From Aquibaculum arenosum (lineage in GTDB: Bacteria; Pseudomonadota; Alphaproteobacteria; Kiloniellales; DSM-21159), in contig NZ_JARHUD010000005.1 in assembly GCF_029222965.1 (NCBI RefSeq), positions 62,001 to 126,000 on the forward strand: a DNA stretch of 64,000 nucleotides, read 5' to 3'. The position numbers and the translations under genes are program-made. The notes under the pieces were generated by a model. That model was not told the origin of the DNA, did no database searches, and saw nothing but the letters and a program-made list of their open reading frames with translations. This document shows positions 46,474 through 55,590 of this stretch, piece after piece (position 1 is the stretch's first letter; each line of letters opens with the position of its first letter).

Positions 46474-47607
46474 TCAAACGGCGCGCGTCGCAGTCACGGC
46501 AGCGAGGCGGTCCAGCGCGGTGAGGATTACCTGCTTCCGATCCAGGCTTGCGCGTTCGGCCTGGGTAAATAGGCGCTCAAGGTTCTCCCACAGGGCCAAC
46601 CACTGCGCAAGCGTGCCCCGGGCGAGCAAGCGCTGCGCCAGGCCTTCCTCCTCGGGCACCAGCGCTTCGCAGATCTGGCCGCGGCCGGCCGCCTGAATCA
46701 GGCGCCCCAGCCACCAGAGCAGGAGGTCGCTCACGGTGCGGAGCCGGCGCCCGCTGGCATCGCGCGCGATGCTCTCGGCGAAGGCGTGGCACTTCACCGG
46801 ATCGAGGCGCGGCGCATCGGAAAGCACCGCCAGCAGGCCTTCGTAAAGGTCTGCCCCGCCCTCCTCCGCCAGTTCCAACGCTCGCCCGATGCTCCCCTCC
46901 CCCAGGCGCGCCAGCAACAGGCGTTGGGTCGGATCGGCTTCAGACAATGCCCGCTCCAGCAGGTGCAGCACGGCGGATTCTTCCAGCGCCGTCAACGCGA
47001 GGCGTCGGCAGCGCGAGCGGATGGTGGGCAAGAGACGGCCAGGAGCATGACTGACCAGCAGCAGCACGGCATTGGCCGGTGGCTCCTCCAGCACCTTCAA
47101 CAAGGCGTTGGCTGCGTTGCTGTTCATCTCGTCGGCGCTGTCGACGATGCCCACCCGCCATCCGCCTTCGGAAGCCGTCATGTGCAGGAAACTGTTCAGA
47201 TCGCGGATGGACTCGACATCGATGTCTCGCTTGAGCTTACCGTCGTCTCGGGCGCGCCGCTCGATGCTCAGGAGATCGGCGTGGCTCTGAGCTGAGACGC
47301 GCCGAAAGACCGGATGCTCGGGCGCAATGTCCAAGCTCTTCGCGGGAGCGGCGGTCTCAAACAGAGCCGGATCGGCGGGGGAGTCTTCGGCTTGGCTTAA
47401 GAGGAATCGCGCAAAACGATAGGCCAGGGTGGCCTTGCCGATGCCGCGCGGGCCGGTCAACAGCCAGGCGTGCGGCAAGCGGCCACTTTGATAGGCGCGC
47501 AGCAGGTGCTGCTCCGCTTCCGCCTGTCCCAGCAGATCCGCCGTTTCGCGGGGATGGGAGGGCGTCTCCTTGTCGCTGCTGCCCTGGCGCGACTTGACCC
47601 GGCTCAC
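46474..47607 (-). CDS. holB: DNA polymerase III delta' subunit
   Basis: A clamp-loader subunit that helps load the beta sliding clamp. The 377-residue AAA+-like protein has a Walker A-like LLTGPRGIGKATLAYRFARF and the typical ALLKVLEEPPANAVLLLVSHAPG with SRCRRLAL (the SRC motif). The usual delta' zinc-ligand cysteines are not evident, as in other alphaproteobacterial HolB proteins. The ATG overlaps the tmk stop as ATGA. Order tmk-holB-metG-tatD is classic. Confidence 0.94.
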   Translation of the reverse strand: MSRVKSRQGSSDKETPSHPRETADLLGQAEAEQHLLRAYQSGRLPHAWLLTGPRGIGKATLAYRFARFLLSQAEDSPADPALFETAAPAKSLDIAPEHPVFRRVSAQSHADLLSIERRARDDGKLKRDIDVESIRDLNSFLHMTASEGGWRVGIVDSADEMNSNAANALLKVLEEPPANAVLLLVSHAPGRLLPTIRSRCRRLALTALEESAVLHLLERALSEADPTQRLLLARLGEGSIGRALELAEEGGADLYEGLLAVLSDAPRLDPVKCHAFAESIARDASGRRLRTVSDLLLWWLGRLIQAAGRGQICEALVPEEEGLAQRLLARGTLAQWLALWENLERLFTQAERASLDRKQVILTALDRLAAVTATRAV

Positions 47608-48239
47608 AGCGGCACCCCAAGGCGTGCTGCAACGCTGCGCCGCACCTCCAAGGTTACGTCTTCGAGCGGCTGCGTCGCATCTATGTGTGCGAAGCGCTGG
47701 GGCTCGGCCGCAGCCATGGCCAGGAAGCCTTGTCGCACGCGTTCATGAAAGACGCTGGTCAGGCTTTCAAAGCGCTCTGCTGCGCCGCGCCGGCCGGCTG
47801 CCCGCGCCAGGCCAATCTCTACCGGCAGGTCGAACAGCAACGTCAGGTCCGGCTGGCGTTCACCGATGGTGAAGCGATAGAGCGCGCGCAGCGGCTCCAG
47901 CGGCAGTTCACGACCGTACCCTTGGTAGGCGTAGGTCGAATCCGCGAAGCGATCACAGATCACCCAGGCGCCGCGCGAGAGCGTTGGCTCGATTCGGGTG
48001 ACGAAATGATCGCGTCTGGCCGCGAAGACCAGCAGCGCCTCCGTCTGTGCATCCCAGCGTCCGGCCGAGCCATGCACCAGCAGTTCGCGGATTTCCTCGG
48101 CGCCAGGGCTGCCTCCGGGTTCGCGTGTTTCCAGCACCTCTAGCCCCTGGTCGCGCAGGACAGCAGCAAGCGCAGTGCACTGGGTAGACTTGCCCGCCCC
48201 TTCCCCGCCTTCCAAAGTGATGAACTTTCCGCGCGCCAT
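47604..48239 (-). CDS. tmk: thymidylate kinase
   Basis: It phosphorylates dTMP to dTDP. The 211-residue protein (from ATG 48239) has P-loop TLEGGEGAGKSTQ, the DR motif DRFADSTYAYQGYGR and the LID region (AGRRGAAERFE) with arginines. A longer frame from 48275 adds 12 unlikely residues. It heads a five- or six-gene minus-strand operon and is divergent from lptD over 179 bases. Confidence 0.95.
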   Translation of the reverse strand: MARGKFITLEGGEGAGKSTQCTALAAVLRDQGLEVLETREPGGSPGAEEIRELLVHGSAGRWDAQTEALLVFAARRDHFVTRIEPTLSRGAWVICDRFADSTYAYQGYGRELPLEPLRALYRFTIGERQPDLTLLFDLPVEIGLARAAGRRGAAERFESLTSVFHERVRQGFLAMAAAEPQRFAHIDATQPLEDVTLEVRRSVAARLGVPL

Positions 48240-48418
48240 GGGGCCGAGACTGCCCCGCGCTGCGGGAAGGGTCAACGCGATGCTCCAGGTGCCAGGTCGC
48301 TGTGGGCATCGGTGTCGCGGATTGCGTCGAGATCGGCCCTAGGATTAGTGCCTCTACCGCGCTAAAGGTCGGAATCACGGTCGGCCGGGAGTCGCGGCCG
48401 GTTGCAGGCAGGGAATGT

Positions 48419-50614
48419 ATGATGCGCAGACTGATCGGGGGCTGCCGGCAAGGCATGGTGCGAGCGCTGGGCGCCGGCCTTGCATGCCTGTTCGCGGGAG
48501 CCCTTCTGATGGCTGGCCCCACCTTGGCGCAGCAGCCCGATGCGCTGCTCAGCGCCAGGGAAGTCATACAGGATCGCGATGCCGGCACTATTACGGCGCA
48601 AGGCGATGTCGAAGTCGCTTACGGCACGCGGACCCTTCGGGCCGACAGGATCATCTATCACACCGATCGCGACGTGATCCTTGCCGAAGGGAACGTGGCG
48701 ATCATCGACGACAACGGCGATGCCGTCTTTGCCGAGCGCGCCGAGGTCACCAGCGACTTGGACGAGGCCTTTGTCAATCAGGTCCGCGCGCTGCTGCGCG
48801 GCAGCAACCGTATGACGGCGGCGAATGCCGTGCGCACCGGCGATAATCTCACGGTCTTCAATAAGGCCCGTTTCACGCCCTGCAGCGCCTGCACCTTCGG
48901 CGATGAGGAGCAACCGCTCTGGCACCTGGAGGCCGATGAGGTTACGCACGACCAGGAAGCGCGGACCCTGCGCTATCGCAATGCGCGGCTCAACATGTTC
49001 GGCATTCCGGTCGCCTACACCCCTTACTTCCAGCATCCGGACTGGACGGTGACCCGTCAAAGCGGCCTGCTCTCCCCCAGCTTTGGTAGCACCTCCTTTC
49101 AGGGTGCCTACATCAACCTGCCCTACTACCACGTCATCGACGACACCTCGGACATCACTCTCACACCCCGGATCATGCAGAACCGCCTGCCGGTTCTCAG
49201 TCTGGAGCACCGCCAGCTTCTGCCCTACGGCGAGATGCGCACGGAGGTCAGCGGCACCTATTCCCGGCGACGCGACCTCAACGACCGCTGGCGTGAGGAG
49301 AGCTTCCGCGGCCACATCGATGCCAGCGGGCGCTTCTCCCTGACCGATCGCTGGCGCGCCGGCTACGATCTGCGCCGCTCGACAGACCAGAGCTATCTGC
49401 GCGCTTACGATTTTGTGGACGCGTCCCGCTACAACAGCCACGCCTTTGCCGAGCGCTTCGATGGGCGCAGCTATTTCGGCGCAAATGCCTTTGCCTACCA
49501 GATACTGACCGATGAGCTTTCCGAGAAACGCCAGCCCATCGTCCTGCCACTGCTCGAGTTCAGCCACGCCGGCGAACCGCAGTGGGGCAGCGCCTACCCG
49601 ACCCTCGATGCCAGCCTGCTGTCCATCGTGCGGCGTGAGGGACGAGAGGTGGGGCGGCTGTCGGTCACGCCCGGCATAACGCTTCCCGCCATCGGTCGCT
49701 TCGGCGAGGTCTACAAGTTCCGCGCGGCCGTGCAGATGGACGGCTACTGGACGCAGGGTCACCAGCCCGGGTCCAGCGACCCAGATCCCGCCAATCCCGA
49801 CGATCAGATCACCACGGGACGAATCTTTCCTCACGCTTCGCTGGAGGTGCGCTACCCCTGGCTGATCCAGAGTGAAGGGCTCCAGCAGACGCTGGAACCC
49901 ACGGTGCAGTTCGTCGCAGCGCCCTCGGGAGGCAATCATCGGCGCATCCCCAATGAGGACAGTGTCGACATCACCTTCGACGACACCAACCTCTTCTCGA
50001 TCAGCCGCTATCCCGGCCTCGACCGCGTCGACAGCGGTTCGCGCGTCGACTACGGCCTCAACTACTCCCTCGCCACCGGGGAAGGCTTCTACAGTGAGCT
50101 CTTTCTGGGACAGAGCTACCGCTTCGAGAAGAACAACGCCTTCCCGGCCGACAGCGGCCTGCGCAACCGGCGCTCCGACTTCGTCACCCGCCTGCGCTTG
50201 CGCCCGATTGATGAGATCGATCTTGTCTACCGGGCCAGGCTCGATCACAGCAGCCTGCGACCGCTGCAGCAGGAAGCCGAAGCCCGGCTGGGGCCGGATC
50301 ATCTGAACGTCGAGCTCGGCTACATGGATATCCCAGACCTGAGCAACCAGAGCTTCTTCGGGCGCCGCGAAGAGGTTTCCGGCCAGATCAACGCCCAACT
50401 TTCACGCCGCTGGTATGCCTCGGCCTACGCCACTCGAGACCTGGCCGAGGACTACACGCCCCGGGTCGGCCTGGCACTCGGCTTCGAGTGCGAATGCTTC
50501 AACTTCAGCGCCGGCGTCGAGCGTCGCCGCTATCGGGATCGAGAAATCGAGCCGGGCTACAACTTCCTCTTCAACATCACCTTCCGCTATCTCGGCGGCG
50601 CGGGGAGCGATTAG
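48419..50614 (+). CDS. lptD: LPS-assembly outer-membrane protein LptD
   Basis: The outer-membrane translocon that places lipopolysaccharide in the outer leaflet with LptE. The 731-residue protein has a signal peptide (ending near LAQQPD) and an OstA/LptA-like periplasmic domain (ITAQGDVEVAYGTRTLRADR). Cysteines lie in FTPCSACTFGD, and a large beta-barrel ends in EPGYNFLFNITFRYLGG. Two adjacent ATGs (48419, 48422) follow AGGGA. lptF and lptG, often upstream, are not here. Confidence 0.94.
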   Translation: MMRRLIGGCRQGMVRALGAGLACLFAGALLMAGPTLAQQPDALLSAREVIQDRDAGTITAQGDVEVAYGTRTLRADRIIYHTDRDVILAEGNVAIIDDNGDAVFAERAEVTSDLDEAFVNQVRALLRGSNRMTAANAVRTGDNLTVFNKARFTPCSACTFGDEEQPLWHLEADEVTHDQEARTLRYRNARLNMFGIPVAYTPYFQHPDWTVTRQSGLLSPSFGSTSFQGAYINLPYYHVIDDTSDITLTPRIMQNRLPVLSLEHRQLLPYGEMRTEVSGTYSRRRDLNDRWREESFRGHIDASGRFSLTDRWRAGYDLRRSTDQSYLRAYDFVDASRYNSHAFAERFDGRSYFGANAFAYQILTDELSEKRQPIVLPLLEFSHAGEPQWGSAYPTLDASLLSIVRREGREVGRLSVTPGITLPAIGRFGEVYKFRAAVQMDGYWTQGHQPGSSDPDPANPDDQITTGRIFPHASLEVRYPWLIQSEGLQQTLEPTVQFVAAPSGGNHRRIPNEDSVDITFDDTNLFSISRYPGLDRVDSGSRVDYGLNYSLATGEGFYSELFLGQSYRFEKNNAFPADSGLRNRRSDFVTRLRLRPIDEIDLVYRARLDHSSLRPLQQEAEARLGPDHLNVELGYMDIPDLSNQSFFGRREEVSGQINAQLSRRWYASAYATRDLAEDYTPRVGLALGFECECFNFSAGVERRRYRDREIEPGYNFLFNITFRYLGGAGSD

Positions 50615-50737
50615 CCGTGCGCGTCAAGCCGTCAGACCAAAACCGCCTCGCGCGTTGTTCGCGGTGTAACAGCCGCTTATAGTGCCGCCGCTTGGCCTCG
50701 TGGGCTGTAGTGCGACCATGTAAAGGGTAACGCCGAT

Positions 50738-51994
50738 ATGAGAATTCTTGTCCTCACCCTGCTGATTGCCCTCGTCTGGCCTCTGTCGGGTCCACGGCAA
50801 TCCGCAGCACAGGACGTTTTCACCGCGGCCGCCGTCGTGAACGACGAGGTGATTTCGCGACTGGATTTCGAGGGGCGGATCCGCGTGGCACTGCTGGCAT
50901 CTGGCCTGCCCGAGAACGAAGAGACTCTGAACCAGATCGCCGGTCCGGTGCTGCGGCAGTTGATCGACGAGCAACTCCAGCGCCAGGAGGCCGAGCGCCT
51001 GTCCATTTCGGTTTCCGAGGAAGAAGTCGATCAGGCACTGGAGCAGATGGCGCAGCGCAACGAGATGACGCCGGAGCAGTTCGTCAACATGTTGGAAGGT
51101 AACGGCGCGCCGCTGCAGTCGATCCATGATCAGCTTCGCGCGAGCGTGGCTTGGAACAAGATCCTGTCCGCTCAGGTGGTTCCTGACGTGCAGGTGACTG
51201 AGGAAGAGATCGATCAAGCAGTCGATCGCATGAGCGGTCAGGACGCAGAGGTTCAGGCGCGCTTTGCCGAGATCTTCATCCCCTTCCAGGGAACGGCGGA
51301 GGAAAACGAAGCGCGTCAGCTTTCCGAGCGCCTGATCGACCAACTCGCGCAGGGCGCCAGCTTTCAGCAGCTTGCCGCTCAGTTTTCGCAGGCTCCGACA
51401 GCCGCGGCGGGAGGCGATCGCGGTTTTGTGTCCCAATCACGCCTGGCGCCTGACATCGCCAGTGTCATCGCTGACATGCAACCCGGCGATCTCGCCGGTC
51501 CCATTCCTTCGGTCAATGGCTACTACATCCTGGTGCTCATCGACCGGCGGCAGGGAAGCATGGGCGGCAGCGGCGGGGGCGAAGGCCGTGTCCGACTGAC
51601 TCAGATCGCGTGGGAAGCGGAGCCTGGCCAGGAGGACGCCGTGATGCGCCAGGCCGAGGAAGCGACCGTGTCCATCGATTCCTGTGCAGCCGCCGAAGAT
51701 CTGGCTGCCGAGATCGGTGGCGCGGGCTCAGGAGATATGGGTTTCATCAACACGCAGGACATGTCCGATGAACTGCGCTCGCTGGCGCTGAACTTGCCGC
51801 AGGGTGTGCCAAGTCCCCCGATCTTCACCGGCGAGAGCGTCATGGTCCTTTTTGTTTGCGACCGGGAAATCGAAGGCGGGAACTTTGATCGGGACGCGGT
51901 GGCGGAAAGCCTGCGGCGCGAACGCCTGGACATGCTGTCGGCCCGCTACATGCGCGATTTGCGGCGTGCCGCGAACATCGATGTGCGTCTATAG
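50738..51994 (+). CDS. surA: periplasmic peptidyl-prolyl isomerase/chaperone SurA
   Basis: A chaperone for outer-membrane proteins, including LptD. The 418-residue protein has a signal peptide (cleavage near SAAQ-DV) and the SurA N-terminal domain (VVNDEVISRLDFEGRIRVAL, then LIDEQLQRQEAERL). One clear parvulin domain follows (AEIFIPFQGTAEENEARQLSERL through DLAGPIPSVNGYYILVLIDRR), then a second degenerate PPIase-like region. It lies 123 bases after lptD, in the standard order. Normally pdxA follows; here rsmA does. Confidence 0.92.
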   Translation: MRILVLTLLIALVWPLSGPRQSAAQDVFTAAAVVNDEVISRLDFEGRIRVALLASGLPENEETLNQIAGPVLRQLIDEQLQRQEAERLSISVSEEEVDQALEQMAQRNEMTPEQFVNMLEGNGAPLQSIHDQLRASVAWNKILSAQVVPDVQVTEEEIDQAVDRMSGQDAEVQARFAEIFIPFQGTAEENEARQLSERLIDQLAQGASFQQLAAQFSQAPTAAAGGDRGFVSQSRLAPDIASVIADMQPGDLAGPIPSVNGYYILVLIDRRQGSMGGSGGGEGRVRLTQIAWEAEPGQEDAVMRQAEEATVSIDSCAAAEDLAAEIGGAGSGDMGFINTQDMSDELRSLALNLPQGVPSPPIFTGESVMVLFVCDREIEGGNFDRDAVAESLRRERLDMLSARYMRDLRRAANIDVRL

Positions 51995-52002
51995 AGGCAT
52001 GA

Positions 52003-52911
52003 TTGGGCGCCGCCGTTGTGATTGCTGATCAATCAACGGAAATGGCGTCTGACCCCGTCGCTGCCTTGCCGCCGCTGCGCCAAGTGATCGCGCAGCATGA
52101 ACTTGCTGCCCGAAAGAGCCTTGGGCAGCACTTTCTCCTCGACCTCAACCTGACCCGCCGTATTGCGCGCCTGGCCGCCCCGATGCAGGGCGCCACCGTC
52201 GTCGAGGTCGGACCGGGTCCTGGTGGACTGACACGAGCGCTGCTCCTGGAAGGCGCTGAGCGCCTGATCGCGGTCGAGAAGGATCGGCGCTGCCAGGTTG
52301 CGCTGGCGTCACTCGTCGAGGCTTCGCACAAGCGGTTGTCCCTCATCGAAGCGGATGCGCTCAGACTGCCGCTAGAAGAACTGGGCACCGCGCCACGCAC
52401 GATCGTGAGCAACCTGCCCTACAATGTCGGCACGGCATTGCTGACCGCCTGGCTGCAGCAGATCGCTGCCGATCCCATGGTGCTGAGCCGGCTGGTCCTG
52501 ATGTTCCAGAAGGAGGTGGCCGAGCGGTTGGTGGCCGCGCCGAGAAGCAAGGCCTACGGTCGCCTCGCTGTGTTGACCCAGTGGCTCTGCGAGGCGGACA
52601 TCGTTTTCGACATCCCCGCATCTGCCTTCACGCCGCCGCCGAAGGTGGTGTCGAGCGTTGTCCTGCTGCGGCCGCGCGCGCAGCCGCTGGCGCCCTGCCG
52701 GCTGTCGGACCTGGAGCGCGTGACGGCCGCCGCCTTTGGGCAAAGGCGTAAGATGCTGCGCCAATCCCTGAAGGGCCTTGGACTGTCCCCTGCCCTGCTG
52801 CTGCAGGACAGCGGCATCGCTGAAACTGCGCGCGCGGAAGAGCTTTCGGTAGAAGAGTTCTGCCTCCTGGCCCGCAAGCTTCAGGCGCTCTCGGAGCAGG
52901 GGCCAGAGTAA
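52003..52911 (+). CDS. rsmA: 16S rRNA dimethyladenosine transferase
   Basis: KsgA/RsmA dimethylates two adjacent adenines near the 3' end of 16S rRNA, a late check on 30S assembly. It has KSLGQHFLLDLNLTRRIA, SAM motif I VVEVGPGPGGLTRALL, the acidic loop VEKDRRC, catalytic NLPYNVGTALL (NLPY) and a C-terminal VVLLRPRAQPL. A TTG start at 52003 lies five bases after GAGG (51994-51997); GTG 52018 and ATG 52042 are alternatives. The 8-base gap to surA shows co-transcription. Confidence 0.94.
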   Translation: MGAAVVIADQSTEMASDPVAALPPLRQVIAQHELAARKSLGQHFLLDLNLTRRIARLAAPMQGATVVEVGPGPGGLTRALLLEGAERLIAVEKDRRCQVALASLVEASHKRLSLIEADALRLPLEELGTAPRTIVSNLPYNVGTALLTAWLQQIAADPMVLSRLVLMFQKEVAERLVAAPRSKAYGRLAVLTQWLCEADIVFDIPASAFTPPPKVVSSVVLLRPRAQPLAPCRLSDLERVTAAAFGQRRKMLRQSLKGLGLSPALLLQDSGIAETARAEELSVEEFCLLARKLQALSEQGPE

Positions 52912-52921
52912 TCCTCTTGGC

Positions 52922-53545
52922 TTACTTGGGCACCACCCTGCCCCGCTGAACCGCCGGGCGCGCCGCTATGGCGTCGAACCAGCGCTTCACATTCGGGAAG
53001 TCAGCGAGATCCACCTGCTGCCATTCGTGGCGGCCGGCCCAGGGGAAGGTCGCGATGTCGGCCATGGAGTAGCTGTCTCCGGCCAGCCATTCCGCTTCGC
53101 CAAGGCGCTTGTCGAGTACGCCGTAGAGCCGGCGGGTCTCATTGGCGTAGCGGTTTTTGGCATAGGGGACGTCTTCCTTGGCGAAACGCAGGAAGTGGTG
53201 CGCCTGGCCGAGCATGGGGCCGAAGCCGCCCATCTGCCACATCAGCCACTGGACCGCCTGCCAATAGGCCCGCGGCTCTTGTGGCATGAGCTGACCGGTC
53301 TTCTCGGCTAGGTAGAGCAGAATGGCGCCGGATTCGAAGAGCGCCAGTGGCTTTCCCTCGGGGCCGTCCGGATCGACGATGGCGGGGATCTTGTTGTTCG
53401 GACTGATCTTCAGGAAGTCCGGCGCAAGCTGCTCATCCTGAGTGATGTTGATGGGATGCACGTTGTAGGGCAGCCCCAGTTCCTCGAGCGCAATGGAAAC
53501 CTTGTAACCGTTGGGTGTGCTCCAGGTGTAAAGGTCAATGGTCAT
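52922..53545 (-). CDS. glutathione S-transferase (first paralogue)
   Basis: A 207-residue thioredoxin-fold GST of the YfcG/YghU-like nu class. The N-terminus is MTIDLYTWSTPNGYKVSIAL, followed by the GSH-binding NNKIPAIVDPDG and ESGAILLYLAEKTG. The helical domain has WLMWQMGGFGPMLGQAHHF and the C-terminal WAGRHEWQQVDL. ATG 53545 is preferred because AAGGAAGGGAG precedes it. It is closely related to the GST at 54786, with which it flanks a PLP enzyme. The physiological conjugate is unknown. Confidence 0.9.
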   Translation of the reverse strand: MTIDLYTWSTPNGYKVSIALEELGLPYNVHPINITQDEQLAPDFLKISPNNKIPAIVDPDGPEGKPLALFESGAILLYLAEKTGQLMPQEPRAYWQAVQWLMWQMGGFGPMLGQAHHFLRFAKEDVPYAKNRYANETRRLYGVLDKRLGEAEWLAGDSYSMADIATFPWAGRHEWQQVDLADFPNVKRWFDAIAARPAVQRGRVVPK

Positions 53546-53600
53546 GAGTCTCCCTTCCTTGCCTTTGGGCAACGTGAACTCTTCGGATGATGTGTGAGGG

Positions 53601-54782
53601 TCAGGGGCCGCTATGGCGATCGAGGACCGCGGTCTGAAGCGCCTGCTCCAGATCCGCTGCCAGGTCTTCCGAATGCTCCAACCCGATCGACAGGCGCAGC
53701 AGATTCTTCGGCACCGGGCTGTCGGGGCCTTCCACCGTGGCGCGGTGCTCGATCAGGCTCTCCACCCCGCCCAGGGAGGTCGCCGGCAGCACCAGGCGGC
53801 AGGCCTTGACCACTTCGATGGCCTCCTCGGCGCCGCCCTTCACCAGCAGGCTGAGCATGCCGCCGAAGCCGCCGGTCATTTGTCGGTCGGCGATGGCGTG
53901 GCCGGGATGGTCCGACAAACCCGGATAGAGCACCGCTTCCAGGCCGGGATGACCGTTGAGGCGCTGGGCCAGCAATCCGGCCGTCTCGCACTGGCGGCGC
54001 ACGCGCAGTGGCAGCGTACGCATCCCGCGCAACAACAGCCAGGCCTCGAAGGGGCCCAGGACGGCACCGGTCTGGTCGCGGTGCTCCCGGATGCGCGTCC
54101 AATGCTCGTCGTGACGGGCGGTTACCAGCGCCCCCGCCAGCACGTCGCCATGCCCGTTCAAATATTTGGTTGCCGAGTGCATCACCAGATCGGCACCCAG
54201 CGCCAGCGGACGAGTCAGAACCGGTGTGGCAACGGTGTTGTCCACAGCCAGGCGCGCGCCCGCAGCATGCGCCAGCCCAGCGACCGCCGAGATATCGACC
54301 ACGCGCCAGAGCGGGTTGCTTGGTGTTTCGATCCACACGAGCTTTGTTTCGCCCGGGCGCATTGCCGCTTCGAGCTCCGCCAGGTCGGTGGCATCGACCA
54401 GCGTGAGGCCCAGGCCCCACTCTTCACAAAAACGTCGGATCCAGCCCCGTACGCCGTAGTAGAGCGCCTCCTGCAGGACGATGTGATCGCCGGGCCGCAG
54501 CCCCATCACCGCCGCGTGCACGGCGGCCATGCCGGAGGAGAACAGCAACGCCTCGGCGCCGCCCTCAAGGCGCGCCAGCAGTTCCTCCGTGGAGGTCCAA
54601 CTGGGGCTGTGTGTGCGAATGTAATCGGTCAGCGGCGGCGGCCCGTGATCGGCGCCGCGCGCGAAGGTGGTGGCGGGCTGGATCGGCGGAATGGGGGCGC
54701 CGGTCGCGGGGTCGAGATAGCCGCCCGCCTGCGCTGCCAGGGTTTCCGGGTGCTGCTGCTCCAGGGGGAAGGGCTTGGCCAT
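53601..54782 (-). CDS. Cys/Met-metabolism PLP enzyme (cystathionine beta-lyase / C-S lyase-like)
   Basis: A fold-type I PLP enzyme of the gamma-synthase/beta-lyase family, 393 residues. It has ATTFARGADHG (N-terminal), SSGMAAVHAAVM, YYGVRGWIRRF, WIETPSNPLW, LAVDNTVATPVL and the PLP-lysine motif HSATKYLNGHGD. Such enzymes make or cleave cystathionine, and some beta-lyases also cleave cysteine S-conjugates. It starts three bases after the upstream GST stop and lies 55 bases before the other GST. A role in processing GSH-derived conjugates is therefore plausible but unproven. Confidence 0.88.
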   Translation of the reverse strand: MAKPFPLEQQHPETLAAQAGGYLDPATGAPIPPIQPATTFARGADHGPPPLTDYIRTHSPSWTSTEELLARLEGGAEALLFSSGMAAVHAAVMGLRPGDHIVLQEALYYGVRGWIRRFCEEWGLGLTLVDATDLAELEAAMRPGETKLVWIETPSNPLWRVVDISAVAGLAHAAGARLAVDNTVATPVLTRPLALGADLVMHSATKYLNGHGDVLAGALVTARHDEHWTRIREHRDQTGAVLGPFEAWLLLRGMRTLPLRVRRQCETAGLLAQRLNGHPGLEAVLYPGLSDHPGHAIADRQMTGGFGGMLSLLVKGGAEEAIEVVKACRLVLPATSLGGVESLIEHRATVEGPDSPVPKNLLRLSIGLEHSEDLAADLEQALQTAVLDRHSGP

Positions 54783-54785
54783 GGA

Positions 54786-55490
54786 TCAGGCTCTCCGCTC
54801 ATACTGGGCTGCACCGAAGAGAAACTCCTTGTCCTTCGCGCTCATTTCCGGTTTCCGCCTGTCAGCAAGCACCTCAACGCCTCGCTGGACGGCTGGGCGC
54901 GCCGCGATGCGATCAAACCAGTCGCAGAAGTGCGGATAGGATTCGCGCTCAACCCCCTGCCGCTCCGGCGTGCGGGTCCAGGGCCAGGCGGCAATATCAG
55001 CGATGCTGTACTCCTCGCCGGCGAGGTAGGGGACTTCCGCCAGCCGCTTGTCCAGCACGCCGTAGAGACGCTGGGCCTCCTTGCTGTAGCGCTGCTGCCC
55101 GTAGGGGATCGGCTCCGGCGCATACTGCAGGAAGTGGTGCGCCTGACCCAGCATGGGACCCAGCCCGCCCATCTGCCACATCAGCCACTGCAGGGCCGTA
55201 TAGCGTGCGGCCGGTTCTTCAGGCAGGAAGCGGCCATACTTCTGGGCGAGGTAGAGCAGGATCGCGCCGGACTCGAACAGCGAGATTGGCTCGCCGTCCG
55301 GACCTTCGGGATCGACAATGGCTGGCATTTTGTTGTTCGGGCTGATCTTGAGGAACGCCGGGTCGAACTGGTCGCCGCTGCCGATGTCGATGGGATGGAC
55401 CTTGTAGGGCAGCTCCAGCTCTTCGAGGAGAATATGCACCTTGTGCCCATTGGGCGTAGGCCAAGTGTAGAGCTGAATCGGCTGCGGCAT
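54786..55490 (-). CDS. glutathione S-transferase (second paralogue)
   Basis: A 234-residue GST related to the one at 52922. It has QLYTWPTPNGHKVHILLEEL, NNKMPAIVDPEG, ESGAILLYLAQKYG, WLMWQMGGLGPMLGQAHHF and a longer C-terminal tail (VLADRRKPEMSAKDKEFLFG). ATG 55490 has GGGAGG five bases upstream. The stop lies three bases before the PLP enzyme start, so the two are coupled. Nu-class GSTs often act as disulfide reductases, so a thiol-redox function is the main alternative to conjugation. Confidence 0.9.
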   Translation of the reverse strand: MPQPIQLYTWPTPNGHKVHILLEELELPYKVHPIDIGSGDQFDPAFLKISPNNKMPAIVDPEGPDGEPISLFESGAILLYLAQKYGRFLPEEPAARYTALQWLMWQMGGLGPMLGQAHHFLQYAPEPIPYGQQRYSKEAQRLYGVLDKRLAEVPYLAGEEYSIADIAAWPWTRTPERQGVERESYPHFCDWFDRIAARPAVQRGVEVLADRRKPEMSAKDKEFLFGAAQYERRA

Positions 55491-55590
55491 AGGGACCTCC
55501 CACGATCTGCTGTCGGTTGGCAGAAGGTGGCAAGGCCACGGCCGCTTGGCAAGGTGAAGTGAGTCCCGAAAGGCGGGTCGCAGCTCCCAG

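Noticed and set aside
48362..50398. 678-codon open frame on the minus strand opposite lptD
   Set aside because: High GC favours long antisense frames. The product shows no domain signature and lptD on the plus strand is a clear gene.
53613..55562. 649-codon plus-strand frame across the GST and PLP genes
   Set aside because: It runs antisense through three clear genes. Its translation is Arg/Gln/His-rich and shows no motif.
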